From Pseudomonas inefficax (GTDB lineage Bacteria > Pseudomonadota > Gammaproteobacteria > Pseudomonadales > Pseudomonadaceae): 64,000 bases of DNA. The notes beneath the pieces are model-generated. The model worked only from the letters and a program-made list of their open reading frames with translations. It made no database searches and was not told the DNA's origin. Made by a program: the position numbers and the translations under genes. The stretch covers positions 64 through 64,063 of the forward strand of contig NZ_OPYN01000103.1 in assembly GCF_900277125.1 (NCBI RefSeq), given 5' to 3'. Below, piece by piece: positions 41,371 to 50,985 of this stretch; position 1 is the stretch's first letter, and the number at the start of each line of letters is the position of its first letter.

Positions 41371-41453
41371 CATCGCCGGCAAGCCGGCTCCCACAGGTAT
41401 CACACCAGGCCTGAAGCCTGTGCAGCACCTGTGGGAGCTGGCTTGTCGTGGCG
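41371..41453. repeat. REP-like pair, catcgccggcaagccggctcccac type
   Basis: A fourth REP type: catcgccggcaagccggctcccacaggt facing acctgtgggagctggcttgtcg, around the spacer ccaggcctgaagcctg. It is located upstream of the MocR gene start and downstream of the small gene at 41505. The right copy is drifted. Confidence 0.75.
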
Positions 41454-41504
41454 ACGAACCGCGTCGATGGGTTGCAGAGCAGCCCTGAAACAGGCAGTCG
41501 GTAA

Positions 41505-41843
41505 TCAGAGCCGGGCAGTGCTCACCGTGATGTAGCCCCTGTCCGCCAGGGCGATGCATATCACCGTCTCGTCCACCGGCGCCTTGCGGATGCGCTTGAT
41601 GCGCACGCCTTCCACTGCAGCCGCTTTCATATGCTCGTTAATGGCTCGCCCTTTCGGGTCGAAGAACACCTCGCTGGCCAGCAACTCGATACGCTCGATC
41701 AGTTGCCGGGAGCGTTCATCGGTGGCGCAGAAGAACATCACCCCCGACAGGTGGGGGTCTTGTTCCGGGTTGTTGATGTCATGGGCCAGCAGTTCGCGCA
41801 AAGTACTGCGCAATTCGGCGGTGGGGCGGGCATACAGGTGCAT
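41505..41843 (-). CDS. Conserved hypothetical protein, 112 residues
   Basis: 112 residues starting MHLYARPTAELRSTLRELL. A strong ribosome site (gaggaggc) precedes the ATG at 41843. The sequence alternates helices and beta strands and has an HLSGVMFFCATDERSRQLIERIELLASEVFFD block; no catalytic motif was recognised. No signal peptide or membrane helix. Likely a real gene given the ribosome site and codon style. Confidence 0.75.
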   Translation of the reverse strand: MHLYARPTAELRSTLRELLAHDINNPEQDPHLSGVMFFCATDERSRQLIERIELLASEVFFDPKGRAINEHMKAAAVEGVRIKRIRKAPVDETVICIALADRGYITVSTARL

Positions 41844-42039
41844 GCGGAGCCTCCTCTGGATCGCGACCTTGCGTCATCCAGTGCCGATCATGTTTATAGT
41901 AGGCAGGGGCAACAAGTAGGACGCATCCGAGCGACGCGTAGGGCTTTTCTGAAGATGCCGGAATGACAACCCAAGCTGGCGGGAGGACGGCGCCTGCGGC
42001 ACAATTTGCCGCCCGCTACCTGCCTTGCCGAGGATTGTC

Positions 42040-42621
42040 ATGAACAGCCATTTCCAAGCCGTCGACCTGCAAAAGGCCTATCGCCTGCTGAACCACGGTC
42101 CGACGGTGCTGGTGTCGGCCAGCCACGAAGGGGTGGACAATGTGATGGCAGCTGCCTGGGCCTGTGCGCTGGATTTCGACCCACCCAAGGTGACCGTGGT
42201 GCTCGACAAGACCGCCCGCACCCGGCAGTTGGTGGAGGGCAGTGGCTGGTTCGTGATCCAGGTGCCAACCGCGGCGCAGGCGCAGCTGACCCACCAGGTG
42301 GGTACCCGCAGCCTGTTCGACCAGCCCGACAAGCTCGCCAACATTGGTGTGCAGCTGGCGCGGGTCGAGGGGCATGCGGCGCCATTGGTGGAGGGCTGCT
42401 CGGCCTGGTTGATGTGCCGGGTTATCGACGAGCCGCACAACCAGACCACTTACGACCTGTTCATTGGCGAGGTGGTAGCGGCCTGGGCCGATGACCGGGT
42501 GTTCCGTGATGGCCACTGGGCCTACGAGCATGCTGACCCACAGTGGCGCAGTTTGCACTACGTGGCGGGTGGGCATTTTTACGCGATAGGCGAGCCGGTG
42601 GTGGTCGATCCGCAAAGTTGA
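42040..42621 (+). CDS. Flavin reductase-like (FMN-binding split barrel) protein
   Basis: 193 residues from ATG 42040. The pattern PTVLVSASHEGVDNVMAAAWACALDFDPPKVTVVLDKTARTRQLVEGSGWFVIQVP is that of the flavin reductase-like split-barrel family that binds FMN as a dimer. Some members reduce flavins for two-component monooxygenases, while others are uncharacterised. The ATG is preceded by gaggatt, a moderate ribosome site. Confidence 0.88.
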   Translation: MNSHFQAVDLQKAYRLLNHGPTVLVSASHEGVDNVMAAAWACALDFDPPKVTVVLDKTARTRQLVEGSGWFVIQVPTAAQAQLTHQVGTRSLFDQPDKLANIGVQLARVEGHAAPLVEGCSAWLMCRVIDEPHNQTTYDLFIGEVVAAWADDRVFRDGHWAYEHADPQWRSLHYVAGGHFYAIGEPVVVDPQS

Positions 42622-42631
42622 TCACACCTGC

Positions 42632-42832
42632 CCCGGCCTCATCGCCGGCAAGCCGGCTCCCACCTCGACCGCGTCGACCTCAAGTCATGCGCTATCCCTG
42701 TGGTGGCTTGCCGGCGATGGGCCCTGACAGGCAACACAAGACAGTTGCTCCCACAGGTATCACGCCAGGCCTGAAGCCTGTGCAGTACCTGTGGGAGCTG
42801 GCTTGCCAGCGATCGGGCCGTATAGCGGCCCC
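42632..42832. repeat. Cluster of three or four REP copies, catcgccggcaagccggctcccac type
   Basis: The 219-base gap before glcB is filled by REP copies: catcgccggcaagccggctcccac (42640 region), its inverse gtggcttgccggcgatgggccc (42702 region), gttgctcccacaggtatcac, and gtacctgtgggagctggcttgcc. The last two also enclose ccaggcctgaagcctg, as at 41371. Confidence 0.85.
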
Positions 42833-42840
42833 TGTCGGTA

Positions 42841-45012
42841 TCAGCGCCCGACTTCCTGCTTGAAGCGCAAACGCCAGCCATGCAGCAACGGTTCGGTGTA
42901 GCCACTGGGCTGCTGACGCCCCTTGAACACCAGCTCCCGCGCCGCGCGGAAGGCATGCGATGCCTCGAAACCGGCGGCCATCGGCCGGTACGCCGGGTCC
43001 CCGGCATTCTGCTGGTCGACCACGCGGGCCATGCGCTGCAAGGTCGCCTCGACCTGGTCGGCATCGACCACCCCGTGGTGCAGCCAGTTGGCAATGTGCT
43101 GCGCCGAAATCCGCAGGGTCGCGCGGTCTTCCATCAGGCCCACGTCATGGATATCCAGCACCTTGGAACAGCCGACCCCTTGCTCGACCCAGCGCACCAC
43201 GTAACCGAGGATACCCTGGCAGTTGTTGTCCAGTTCGGCCTGGATGTCGGCTGCGCTCCAGGGCCGCTCAGGGCTGACCGGGACACTGAGCAGGTCATGC
43301 AGCAACTCGGCGCGCTGGGCATTCAGGTCAACCTGTTCCAGCGTTTGCTGTACGGCCGCCACATCCACCTGGTGGTAGTGCAGCGCATGCAGTGTCGCGG
43401 CGGTGGGCGAGGGTACCCAGGCCGTGTTGGCACCGGCTCTGGGCTGGGCGATTTTCTGTTCGAGCATGGCCGCCATCAGGTCGGGCATGGCCCACATGCC
43501 CTTGCCGATCTGCGCCTTGCCGCGCAGGCCACAGGCCAGGCCCACCAACACGTTGCTGCGCTCGTAGGCCTGGATCCATGCGCTGCCTTTCATGTCGCCC
43601 TTGCGCAGCATGGCGCCGGCTTGCATGGCCGTGTGCATCTCGTCGCCGGTGCGATCGAGGAAGCCGGTGTTGATGAACACCACCCGTGAAGCGGCGCTGG
43701 CGATGCAGGCCTTGAGGTTGACGCTGGTACGCCGTTCCTCGTCCATGATGCCCATCTTCAGCGTGTGTGCGGGCAGGCCCAACAAGGCTTCGACGCGGCC
43801 GAACAGCTGGTCGGCAAAGGCCACCTCGGCCGGCCCGTGCATCTTCGGCTTGACGATGTACAGGCTGCCCTCGCGGGAATTGCCACGGCGCTTGAGGTCA
43901 TGCAGGCCGATCAGGCTGGTGACCACGGCATCGAGGATGCCTTCCGGGATTTCCCGGCCATCGCGGTCGTGGATGGCCGGGTTGGTCATCAGGTGGCCGA
44001 CGTTGCGGATGAACAGCAGCGAGCGGCCTGGCAGGGTCAGTGGTTGGCCGTCTGCGCCGTGGTAGTGGCGGTCTTCGGCCAGGGTGCGTTCGAAGGTTTT
44101 GCCGCCCTTGTTGACCTGTTCGCTGAGGTTGCCCTTCATCAGGCCGAGCCAGTTGCGGTAGACGTTGACCTTGTCGTCGGCATCCACGGCGGCTACCGAG
44201 TCTTCGCAGTCGATGATGGTGGTGAGCGCAGCCTCCAGCAGGATGTCCTTGACCCCGGCCGGGTCCTGCTGGCCGATGGCGTTGGCCGGGTCGACCTGGA
44301 TTTCGAAATGCAGCTGGTGATGCTGCAACAGGATCGCTGTTGGCGTGTTCGGCTCACCCTGGTAACCACGCAGTTGCGCGGGCTGCCTGAGGCCTGCCTG
44401 GCGGCCATCGGCCAGGGTTACCTGCAGCGTGCCCCGGTTGATCGCGTAGGCCTTGGCATCGTTGTGTGACGCACCGTCGAGAGGGGCTGCGGTGTCGAGA
44501 AACTGCCGGCCATAGGCGATCACCTTGGCGCCGCGTCGCGGGTTGTAGCCCTGGCCAAGTTCGGCGCCATCGGTCTCGGCGATGGCATCGGTGCCGTACA
44601 GGGCGTCGTACAGCGAGCCCCAGCGGGCGTTGGCGGCGTTGAGGGCGTAACGGGCGTTGCTCAGTGGCACCACCAGTTGCGGGCCGGCCTGTACGGCGAT
44701 CTCGCGGTCGACGTTGCGGGTGTTGACCTGCACGCTGGCCGGGGGCTCCACCAGGTAGCCGATGTCTTGCAGGAACTGCTGGTACGCGGCCATGTCACGG
44801 ATCGGGCCGGGGTGCTGGCGGTGCCAGTTGTCCAGTTCTGTCTGCAGGCGCTCGCGTTCGGCGAGCAGGGCGCGGTTTTGCGGGGCAAGGTCATGGACCA
44901 GGGTGCTGAAGCCTTGCCAGAAGGTACGGGCTTCGATGCCGGTGCCGGGGAGGACTTCGTCTTCGATGAAGCGCTGCAGGGTGGGGGCGATCTGGAGTGG
45001 ATGGTTTGGCAT
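42841..45012 (-). CDS. glcB: Malate synthase G
   Basis: 723 residues, the standard length of isoform G. It condenses glyoxylate with acetyl-CoA to malate. Marks include [17 protein letters not shown] (catalytic acid region) and [19 protein letters not shown]. It lies 152 bases downstream of glcG, after a REP pair, and is the last step of glycolate use in this cluster. Start at ATG 45012. Confidence 0.96.
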   Translation of the reverse strand: MPNHPLQIAPTLQRFIEDEVLPGTGIEARTFWQGFSTLVHDLAPQNRALLAERERLQTELDNWHRQHPGPIRDMAAYQQFLQDIGYLVEPPASVQVNTRNVDREIAVQAGPQLVVPLSNARYALNAANARWGSLYDALYGTDAIAETDGAELGQGYNPRRGAKVIAYGRQFLDTAAPLDGASHNDAKAYAINRGTLQVTLADGRQAGLRQPAQLRGYQGEPNTPTAILLQHHQLHFEIQVDPANAIGQQDPAGVKDILLEAALTTIIDCEDSVAAVDADDKVNVYRNWLGLMKGNLSEQVNKGGKTFERTLAEDRHYHGADGQPLTLPGRSLLFIRNVGHLMTNPAIHDRDGREIPEGILDAVVTSLIGLHDLKRRGNSREGSLYIVKPKMHGPAEVAFADQLFGRVEALLGLPAHTLKMGIMDEERRTSVNLKACIASAASRVVFINTGFLDRTGDEMHTAMQAGAMLRKGDMKGSAWIQAYERSNVLVGLACGLRGKAQIGKGMWAMPDLMAAMLEQKIAQPRAGANTAWVPSPTAATLHALHYHQVDVAAVQQTLEQVDLNAQRAELLHDLLSVPVSPERPWSAADIQAELDNNCQGILGYVVRWVEQGVGCSKVLDIHDVGLMEDRATLRISAQHIANWLHHGVVDADQVEATLQRMARVVDQQNAGDPAYRPMAAGFEASHAFRAARELVFKGRQQPSGYTEPLLHGWRLRFKQEVGR

Positions 45013-45057
45013 TGTCTGTTCGCTCGATGGTCAGTCTTCTGGATAACTTTTGCTTTT

Positions 45058-45157
45058 GCCGGCCTCTTCGCGGGTGAACCCGCTCCCACAGGGCTTTCAC
45101 AAGGCCTGAGACCTGTGCAGCACCTGTGGGAGCGGGTTTACCCGCGAATAGGCCGGT
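45058..45157. repeat. REP pair, gcgggtgaacccgctcccacagg type
   Basis: Inverted copies between glcG and glcB. Unlike the other pairs it lies between two genes on the same strand, so it may reduce or uncouple glcB expression from glcDEFG. Confidence 0.9.
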
Positions 45158-45164
45158 ACAGGAT

Positions 45165-45563
45165 TCAGAGGGCAGCCGCCCCGGCCTTGGCCACCTGGGC
45201 ATCCTGTTCGGCCTTGACCCCGGACACGCCGATCGCCCCCACCACCTGCCCATCCACCCGCAGCGGCACGCCGCCTTCCAGGCTTGTCAGCAGCGGCGCG
45301 GTGACGAAAGCGGTACGGCCACCATTGACCATTTCCTCGTAATCCCGCGTCTCCTTGCGCCCCAGTGCGGCGGTGCGGGCCTTTTCCATCGCGATGTAGG
45401 CACTGGCCGGTGCGCAGCCGTCCAGGCGCTCCAGGGCCAGCGGGTGGCCGCCGTCGTCGACCACGGCAATGGTCACGTTCCATTGTTGCGCCTGGGCTTC
45501 CTGGCGGGCTGCGGTCAGCACGCGGGCGACTTCGGCCTGGCCGATAACGGGCTTGCTATGCAT
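45165..45563 (-). CDS. glcG: GlcG-type heme-binding-family protein
   Basis: 132 residues. The GlcG/HbpS family pattern is present (NVTIAVVDDGGHPLALERLDGC and GVPLRVDGQVVGAIGVSG). The role in glycolate use is unclear. The gene overlaps glcF by eight bases. Confidence 0.92.
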   Translation of the reverse strand: MHSKPVIGQAEVARVLTAARQEAQAQQWNVTIAVVDDGGHPLALERLDGCAPASAYIAMEKARTAALGRKETRDYEEMVNGGRTAFVTAPLLTSLEGGVPLRVDGQVVGAIGVSGVKAEQDAQVAKAGAAAL

Positions 45564-46791
45564 GGTGGTTCTCCGGGTTCAAGGCTGCTTCGACGATTTC
45601 GATCCAGTGCCGCACCGGTGTGCGCCCGGCCCCGTCGAGGTGGGCCTGGCAGCCGATGTTGGCGGTGGCGATAACTTGCGGGTTGCCGCTTTCCAGGGCG
45701 TTGAGGCGGTTGTCGCGCAGTTGTAGCGACAGCTCAGGCTGGGTCAGTGAATAGGTGCCGGCCGAGCCGCAGCACAGGTGGCCATCCGGTACCGGAGTCA
45801 AGGTAAAGCCCAGGCGTGTCAACAACGCCTCTACCGCACCCCCCAGCTTCAGCGCGTGCTGCAGGGTGCATGGGCAATGGAAGGCCAGGCGCTGTTCGGC
45901 GCACAGGCCCAGTTGCTCGACCGGCTCGTCGCGCAGCACCTCCACCAGGTCGCGGGACAGGGCGCTGACCCGTGCGGCCTTGGCGGCGTAGCGCGGGTCC
46001 TTTTCCAGCAGGTGGCCGTAGTCACGCACGAACGCGCCGCAGCCGCTGGCGGTTTGCACGATGGCCTCGGCGCCGGCTTCGATGGCTGGCCACCAGGCAT
46101 CGATGTTGCGCCGCGCTCGTAGCAGGCCTTGCTCCTGGGCATTGAGGTGATAGTCCACCGCGCCACAGCAGCCGGCCTGCTGGATCGGCACCACGCTGAT
46201 GCCCAGGCGGTCCAGCAGGCGTGCGGCGGCGGCATTGGTGTTGGGCGACAGGGCCGGTTGCACGCAGCCTTCCAGCATCAGCACCCGACGCGCATGGCGC
46301 GGTGCGGGGCGTTGGCCGGGGGCGGTGACCCGCGCCGGCAGCTTGCGCTTGAGCGTGGCCGGCAACAGCGGGCGCAGGGGCTGGCCGCTTCGGGTCAGGG
46401 CCTTGAACAGCGCGGGGCGTGGCACCACTGCTCGCAGGCCCTGGCGCAGCAGGCGCTGGCCGAGCGGCCGTGGCACCTGCTGTTCGACAAAGCCGCGGCC
46501 GATGTCCAGCAGGTCATGGTACTTCACCCCGGAAGGGCAGGTGGTTTCACAGTTGCGGCAGGTCAGGCAGCGATCCAGGTGCAACTGGGTGCTGGCGGTG
46601 ATCGGCGCGCCTTCGAGCATCTGCTTGATCAGGTAGATGCGTCCACGTGGGCCGTCCAGTTCATCACCCAGCAGCTGGTAGGTGGGGCAGGTGGCGGTGC
46701 AGAAACCACAGTGCACGCAGGAGCGCAGGATGCTTTCGGCCTCGTCGGCGCGGGCCAGTTGCCGGGCGGCTTCGCTCAGGTTTGTTTGCAT
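45556..46791 (-). CDS. glcF: Glycolate oxidase iron-sulfur subunit GlcF
   Basis: 411 residues. Two CxxCxxCxxxC ferredoxin motifs (CVHCGFCTATCP near residue 30 and CLTCRNCETTCPSG near 80) and two Cys-rich CCG blocks (QAGCCGAVDY and HLCCGSAG) are the standard set. It passes electrons from the flavin subunits to the respiratory chain. It starts nine bases after glcE. Confidence 0.95.
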   Translation of the reverse strand: MQTNLSEAARQLARADEAESILRSCVHCGFCTATCPTYQLLGDELDGPRGRIYLIKQMLEGAPITASTQLHLDRCLTCRNCETTCPSGVKYHDLLDIGRGFVEQQVPRPLGQRLLRQGLRAVVPRPALFKALTRSGQPLRPLLPATLKRKLPARVTAPGQRPAPRHARRVLMLEGCVQPALSPNTNAAAARLLDRLGISVVPIQQAGCCGAVDYHLNAQEQGLLRARRNIDAWWPAIEAGAEAIVQTASGCGAFVRDYGHLLEKDPRYAAKAARVSALSRDLVEVLRDEPVEQLGLCAEQRLAFHCPCTLQHALKLGGAVEALLTRLGFTLTPVPDGHLCCGSAGTYSLTQPELSLQLRDNRLNALESGNPQVIATANIGCQAHLDGAGRTPVRHWIEIVEAALNPENHHA

Positions 46792-46800
46792 GGTTCGGCC

Positions 46801-47853
46801 TCACAGGTCCGGGTACAGACGGCCAGGGTTGAATACCCCCTGGGGGTCGAGTTGCTGCTTGAGCGCACGGTGGTAGCGCATCAGTGGGGCGCAAAGCGGT
46901 GGGCTGCTGGCAGCGCCAGGGGCATGGCAGGTAGCGTGGCCACCGACCCTGGCGACCCGCTCGCGAATGTCCTGCGCCGGTGCCGTGGACTTCAGCCAGC
47001 GCTGGGCGCCACCCCAGTCGATCAGTTGCTGGCCGGGCAGGTCCAGCTCGCCGGTGGCGTTGGGCACGGACAAGCGCCACAGCGGCGCGGGGCCGGCAAA
47101 GAACGCCAGGCGCTGCTCGCGCAGGTCGCTCCAGAAGCGGCTGTCCAGCGCTTCGCCGCCAAGGCGCTGGCGTGCCGACTGCACCGAGCCTTCGCCGCCT
47201 TCCAGGCGCAGGTACAGCGCCTCGCCGTCATGGCAGGCCGCGCTGATCGGCAGCGGCTGCTGGCCCCATTCGGCCAGCTCCGCCAACGCCTGGTGGCGGC
47301 CCATCGGCAGGCGCAGGCTGAGGCACTGGCGCGGGCGTGGCAGCACTTTCAGCGATACCTCGGTCAGCAACCCGAGGCAGCCGAAGCTGCCGGCCATCAG
47401 CCGCGACACATCGTAGCCAGCAACGTTCTTCATCACTTCGCCACCAAAGCGCAACAGTTTGCCGTGGCCGGTGATCACTCGCGTGCCCAGCACATAGTCG
47501 CGCACCGACCCGGCCCACGGCCGCCTTGGGCCCGACAGCCCGGCCGCGACCATGCCACCCAGCGTAGCGTCGGGGCCCAGGTGCGGTGGTTCGCAGGGCA
47601 GCATCTGGCCAGCTTCCTGCAGCGCCGCCTCGATCTCGCGCAGCGGCGTGCCGGCGCGGGCAGTCAGCACCAGCTCGGTCGGGTCGTAGCTGACGATGCC
47701 GCGGTGGCTGCGGGTGTCGAGCACCTCGCCGGCCACCGGGCAGCCGAGCATGGCCTTGCTGTTACCGCCCTGGATACGCAGTGGCGTGGCCTGGTTCAGC
47801 GCCTGGTTTACCTGCTCCAGCAGGGCCTGGCTGATGTCGCGGTCCATGCTCAT
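46801..47853 (-). CDS. glcE: Glycolate oxidase FAD-binding subunit GlcE
   Basis: 350 residues from ATG 47853, which shares its A with the last base of the glcD stop (TGATG). It has an FAD-binding PCMH-type fold with IVSYDPTELVLTARAGTPLREIEAAL. The frame stays open upstream to 48096 as a shadow in glcD. Confidence 0.94.
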   Translation of the reverse strand: MSMDRDISQALLEQVNQALNQATPLRIQGGNSKAMLGCPVAGEVLDTRSHRGIVSYDPTELVLTARAGTPLREIEAALQEAGQMLPCEPPHLGPDATLGGMVAAGLSGPRRPWAGSVRDYVLGTRVITGHGKLLRFGGEVMKNVAGYDVSRLMAGSFGCLGLLTEVSLKVLPRPRQCLSLRLPMGRHQALAELAEWGQQPLPISAACHDGEALYLRLEGGEGSVQSARQRLGGEALDSRFWSDLREQRLAFFAGPAPLWRLSVPNATGELDLPGQQLIDWGGAQRWLKSTAPAQDIRERVARVGGHATCHAPGAASSPPLCAPLMRYHRALKQQLDPQGVFNPGRLYPDL

Positions 47854-49352
47854 CAGAAGCGCTCCAGTTCGGGGAAGGGCAATTGCCCATGGTGCACGTG
47901 CATGGCGCCAAACTCGGCGCAGCGGTGCAGGGTAGGGATGTTCTTGCCGGGGTTGAGCAGGCCCTGTGGGTCGAAGGCAGCCTTCACCGCATGGAACAGG
48001 GTGATTTCGTCGCTGTTGAACTGTGCGCACATCTGGTTGATCTTCTCGCGCCCCACGCCGTGCTCGCCGGTGATGCTGCCGCCCACGGCCACGCACAGTT
48101 CGAGGATCTTGCCGCCGATGGCTTCGGCACGTTCCAGCTCGCCTGGCAGGTTGGCATCGAACAGGATCAGCGGGTGCATGTTGCCGTCGCCGGCATGGAA
48201 CACGTTGGCCACGCGCAGGCCGTATTCGTCGGACAGTTCGCTGATGCCCTTGAGCACCCGCGGCAGTTCGCGGCGCGGGATGGTGCCGTCCATGCAGTAG
48301 TAGTCTGGCGATATGCGCCCAACCGCCGGGAAGGCGTTCTTGCGCCCGGCCCAGAAGCGCACGCGCTCGGCCTCGTCGCAGGCCAGCCGCACATCACGCG
48401 CGCCGGCCTGGCCCAGCACGGCGGCGACCCGTTCGCAGTCGTCGTGCACATCGGCCTCGACGCCATCCAGCTCGCACAGCAGGATGGCCGCCGCGTCCAC
48501 CGGGTAGCCGGCATGGATGAAGTCCTCGGCGGCGCGGATCGCCAGGTTGTCCATCATCTCCAGGCCGCCGGGGATGATCCCGGCAGCGATGATTTCGGCC
48601 ACTGCCCGGCCGGCGTCCTCGACGCTGTCGAAGCTGGCCAGCAGCACCCGCGCCACCTGGGGCTTGGGCAGCAGCTTGACGGTGACTTCGGTGACGATGC
48701 CGAGCATGCCTTCGGAGCCGGTGAACAGTGCCAGCAGGTCGAAACCAGGGCTGTCCAGTGCATCGCTGCCGAGGGTCAGGCGCTCGCCCTCGACCGTGAG
48801 GATTTCCACCTTGAGCAGGTTGTGCACGGTCAGGCCGTACTTGAGGCAGTGCACGCCACCGGCGTTCTCGGCGACATTGCCGCCGATGGAGCAGGCAATC
48901 TGCGAGGACGGGTCCGGCGCGTAGTACAGGCCGTGGGGCGCGGCCGCCTGGGAGATGGCCAGGTTGCGCACGCCGGGCTGCACACGGGCGAAGCGGCCCT
49001 GCGGGTTTACTTCGAGAATGCGGTTGAAGCGTGCCATCACCAGCAGGATGCCCTTGGCCAGTGGCAGGGCGCCGCCCGACAGGCCGGTACCGGCGCCGCG
49101 TGCCACCACCGGCACGCCACGCTGGTGGCAGAGCCTGAGCAGCGTTTGCACCTGCTCCAGGCGCTCGGGCAGCACCACCAGCAGCGGCACCGTGCGGTAG
49201 GCCGAGAGGCCGTCGCACTCATAGGGCTTGAGGTCTTCTTCGCGGTGCAGGATCTCGAGGTCCGGCAGGTCAGCGCGCAGCGCTTGCAGCAGCGCCCCCC
49301 GGTCCACATCGGGCAGCGCGCCATCGACGCGTTCGTCGTACAGGATATTCAT
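47853..49352 (-). CDS. glcD: Glycolate oxidase flavoprotein subunit GlcD
   Basis: 499 residues from ATG 49352. It has the FAD-binding pattern VVARGAGTGLSGGALPL near residue 85, and HAGDGNMHPLILFD and GSITGEHGVGREK later, as in glycolate and lactate flavoenzymes. It oxidises glycolate to glyoxylate. First gene of glcDEFG. GlcC is divergent, 195 bases away. Confidence 0.95.
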   Translation of the reverse strand: MNILYDERVDGALPDVDRGALLQALRADLPDLEILHREEDLKPYECDGLSAYRTVPLLVVLPERLEQVQTLLRLCHQRGVPVVARGAGTGLSGGALPLAKGILLVMARFNRILEVNPQGRFARVQPGVRNLAISQAAAPHGLYYAPDPSSQIACSIGGNVAENAGGVHCLKYGLTVHNLLKVEILTVEGERLTLGSDALDSPGFDLLALFTGSEGMLGIVTEVTVKLLPKPQVARVLLASFDSVEDAGRAVAEIIAAGIIPGGLEMMDNLAIRAAEDFIHAGYPVDAAAILLCELDGVEADVHDDCERVAAVLGQAGARDVRLACDEAERVRFWAGRKNAFPAVGRISPDYYCMDGTIPRRELPRVLKGISELSDEYGLRVANVFHAGDGNMHPLILFDANLPGELERAEAIGGKILELCVAVGGSITGEHGVGREKINQMCAQFNSDEITLFHAVKAAFDPQGLLNPGKNIPTLHRCAEFGAMHVHHGQLPFPELERF

Positions 49353-49444
49353 CGGCTCACTCGGCAACGGTATTTGTTGTTGTTGGCAAAGCGCTCACCC
49401 TTGCAGCCTGCGCGTGGCTGCGGCCTGGGTCGAGTACGGGGTTG

Positions 49445-49459
49445 ACTGGTCCTACCAGT
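49445..49459. promoter_or_regulatory. GlcC operator 1, ACTGGT-CCT-ACCAGT
   Basis: A perfect inverted repeat between glcD and glcC. GntR/FadR-type regulators bind TGGT-N3-ACCA dyads, so this is the probable GlcC site that controls glcDEFG. Confidence 0.7.
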
Positions 49460-49521
49460 TTTTGCGGCCGGTACTGGTCATTGACGGCTTTGCCCGGCTA
49501 GATTGGGGCAGATGGTTCAAG

Positions 49522-49532
49522 TGGTCCTACCA
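49522..49532. promoter_or_regulatory. GlcC operator 2, TGGT-CCT-ACCA
   Basis: A second copy with the same N3 (cct), overlapping the leader just ahead of the glcC ribosome site. It would let GlcC control its own expression. Confidence 0.6.
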
Positions 49533-49547
49533 GCAGGAGGGTGCGCA

Positions 49548-50312
49548 GTGGGTACTGAAGGCAAGGCCAAGGTCGCTGATCAGGTGGCCGAACGGGTCGA
49601 GCGGCTGATCGTCGAAGGCGTGCTCAAGGTGGGCCAGGCCCTGCCGTCGGAGCGACGCCTGGTGGAAAAACTGGGCTGCTCACGCTCGGCGCTGCGTGAA
49701 GGCCTGCGCATCCTGCGCGGGCGCGGCATCATCGACACCGAGCAGGGACGAGGCTCGTTCGTGGCCGACCTGACGGGCCAAGCGGGCGCCACGCCCCTGA
49801 TGCACCTGTTCAGCTCGCAGCCGCGCACGCTGTTCGACCTGCTGGAAGTGCGGGCGTTACTGGAGGCCGAATCTGCGCGTCTGGCGGCGTTGCGGGCCAC
49901 TGAGGTCGACCGTTTGCTGATTCGTCGGCGCTATGAGGAAATGCTGGCTGCGCACGAAACCCCCGAAGCGATAGATGCCCGTGAACATGCCCATCGCGAC
50001 CATGCCTTTCACCGTGCAATCAGCGAGGCGTCGCACAACCCGGTGCTGGTGCATACCTTGCAAACGCTCAGTGACCTGACCTTGAGCACGGTGTTCGCCT
50101 CGGTCAACAACCTGTATTGCCGGCCGGCGCAGAAGCGCCAGATCGACCGCCAGCATGCGCGGTTGTATCAGGCAGTGATGGAGCAGCTGCCCGAGCAGGC
50201 GCAGCGCGCGGCGCGCGAACATATCAACGGGATCCGCGACAGTTTGCGGGAGATAGAGCAGGAAGAGCAGCGGCTGGTAAGGGCTACCATGCGCATGGAT
50301 GGCTGGGGGTGA
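49548..50312 (+). CDS. glcC: Glycolate-responsive regulator GlcC (GntR/FadR subfamily)
   Basis: 254 residues from a GTG start, chosen because a perfect ribosome site (aggagg, 49535-49540) lies seven bases upstream; an ATG at 49503 has none. The GntR helix-turn-helix is LPSERRLVEKLGCSRSALREGLRIL (about residues 30-55), followed by an all-helical FCD effector domain (metal ligands in HRDHAFHRAISEASHN). It is divergent from glcD, with two TGGT-N3-ACCA sites between them. Confidence 0.93.
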   Translation: MGTEGKAKVADQVAERVERLIVEGVLKVGQALPSERRLVEKLGCSRSALREGLRILRGRGIIDTEQGRGSFVADLTGQAGATPLMHLFSSQPRTLFDLLEVRALLEAESARLAALRATEVDRLLIRRRYEEMLAAHETPEAIDAREHAHRDHAFHRAISEASHNPVLVHTLQTLSDLTLSTVFASVNNLYCRPAQKRQIDRQHARLYQAVMEQLPEQAQRAAREHINGIRDSLREIEQEEQRLVRATMRMDGWG

Positions 50313-50325
50313 ATGTATGCCTGTG

Positions 50326-50424
50326 CCGGCCCTTTCGCGGGTAAACCCGCTCCCACAGGGGACCGCACTGGGTTCGAAGTCGGTGCGGTTCCTGTGGGAG
50401 CGGGTTTACCCGCGAAGAGGCCAG
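50326..50424. repeat. REP pair, gcgggtaaacccgctcccacagg type
   Basis: Inverted copies between the convergent glcC and DUF2388 genes. Confidence 0.9.
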
Positions 50425-50440
50425 TGCAGGGTTACCTCAC

Positions 50441-50758
50441 TCAATGATCGGCTATGCGGTCGTCCTGCGAGAGGAGGGCCCGGGCCAGCTCTTCATCATT
50501 GGCCTGCAGGCCAGGGTTGTCCTTGCGGGCTTGTTCCAGCGCCGACTCCACATAGGCGCCACGGATTGCACCACCGCTGGCGACGTAGGCCGAAAGCTCG
50601 TCACGCGCCGGGATGATCCGTTTGTCGTCCTTGAAGGTCGAGTAGAGCGAGGCGGAAACACCGGCCGAGGTTGCGACGTCGCCTGCGTCGACGTCAGCCA
50701 GGGCAGCACCGGCAGGCAGCAGGAGCAGCAGCGCAGGGGCGAGGAGTAGGTGGCGCAT
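50441..50758 (-). CDS. DUF2388 domain-containing exported protein
   Basis: 105 residues with a signal peptide ending ALA (about residue 22). The body ATSAGVSASLYSTFKDDKRIIPARDELSAYVASGGAIRGAYVESAL is the DUF2388 family mark. Small periplasmic proteins of pseudomonads; function unknown. The ATG at 50758 is preferred over upstream codons as it opens the signal peptide. Confidence 0.92.
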   Translation of the reverse strand: MRHLLLAPALLLLLPAGAALADVDAGDVATSAGVSASLYSTFKDDKRIIPARDELSAYVASGGAIRGAYVESALEQARKDNPGLQANDEELARALLSQDDRIADH

Positions 50759-50871
50759 GGTGTGTTCTCCAGTAGCGTGAAACGCAAGTAATTGGAACCA
50801 CTCAGTGTTTAAGAAAGCGCAGGTGGGGTGGTAGTTCCCTTGTTTACGCTGGAGATTGCCGGGGCTGATTC

Positions 50872-50905
50872 GCAGCCCATCGCCGGCAAGCCAGCTCCCA
50901 CAGGG
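50872..50905. repeat. Single REP copy, catcgccggcaagccagctcccaca type
   Basis: One isolated copy with no inverted partner, between the divergent DUF2388 and GST genes. Confidence 0.7.
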
Positions 50906-50985
50906 ACCATTGACCCTGGCGGGCCAGGCGTGATCTGCTCGGGCTGATGGCCCAATCATTCAATGGACACTGAAGGTTCTCACCC

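Noticed and set aside
42632..42832. Possible CRISPR array
   Set aside because: The repeats are inverted REP palindromes of unequal spacing, not direct repeats with regular spacers.
46129..48300. 723-codon frame on the plus strand
   Set aside because: It is antisense to glcF, glcE and glcD and has no recognisable motif or ribosome site.
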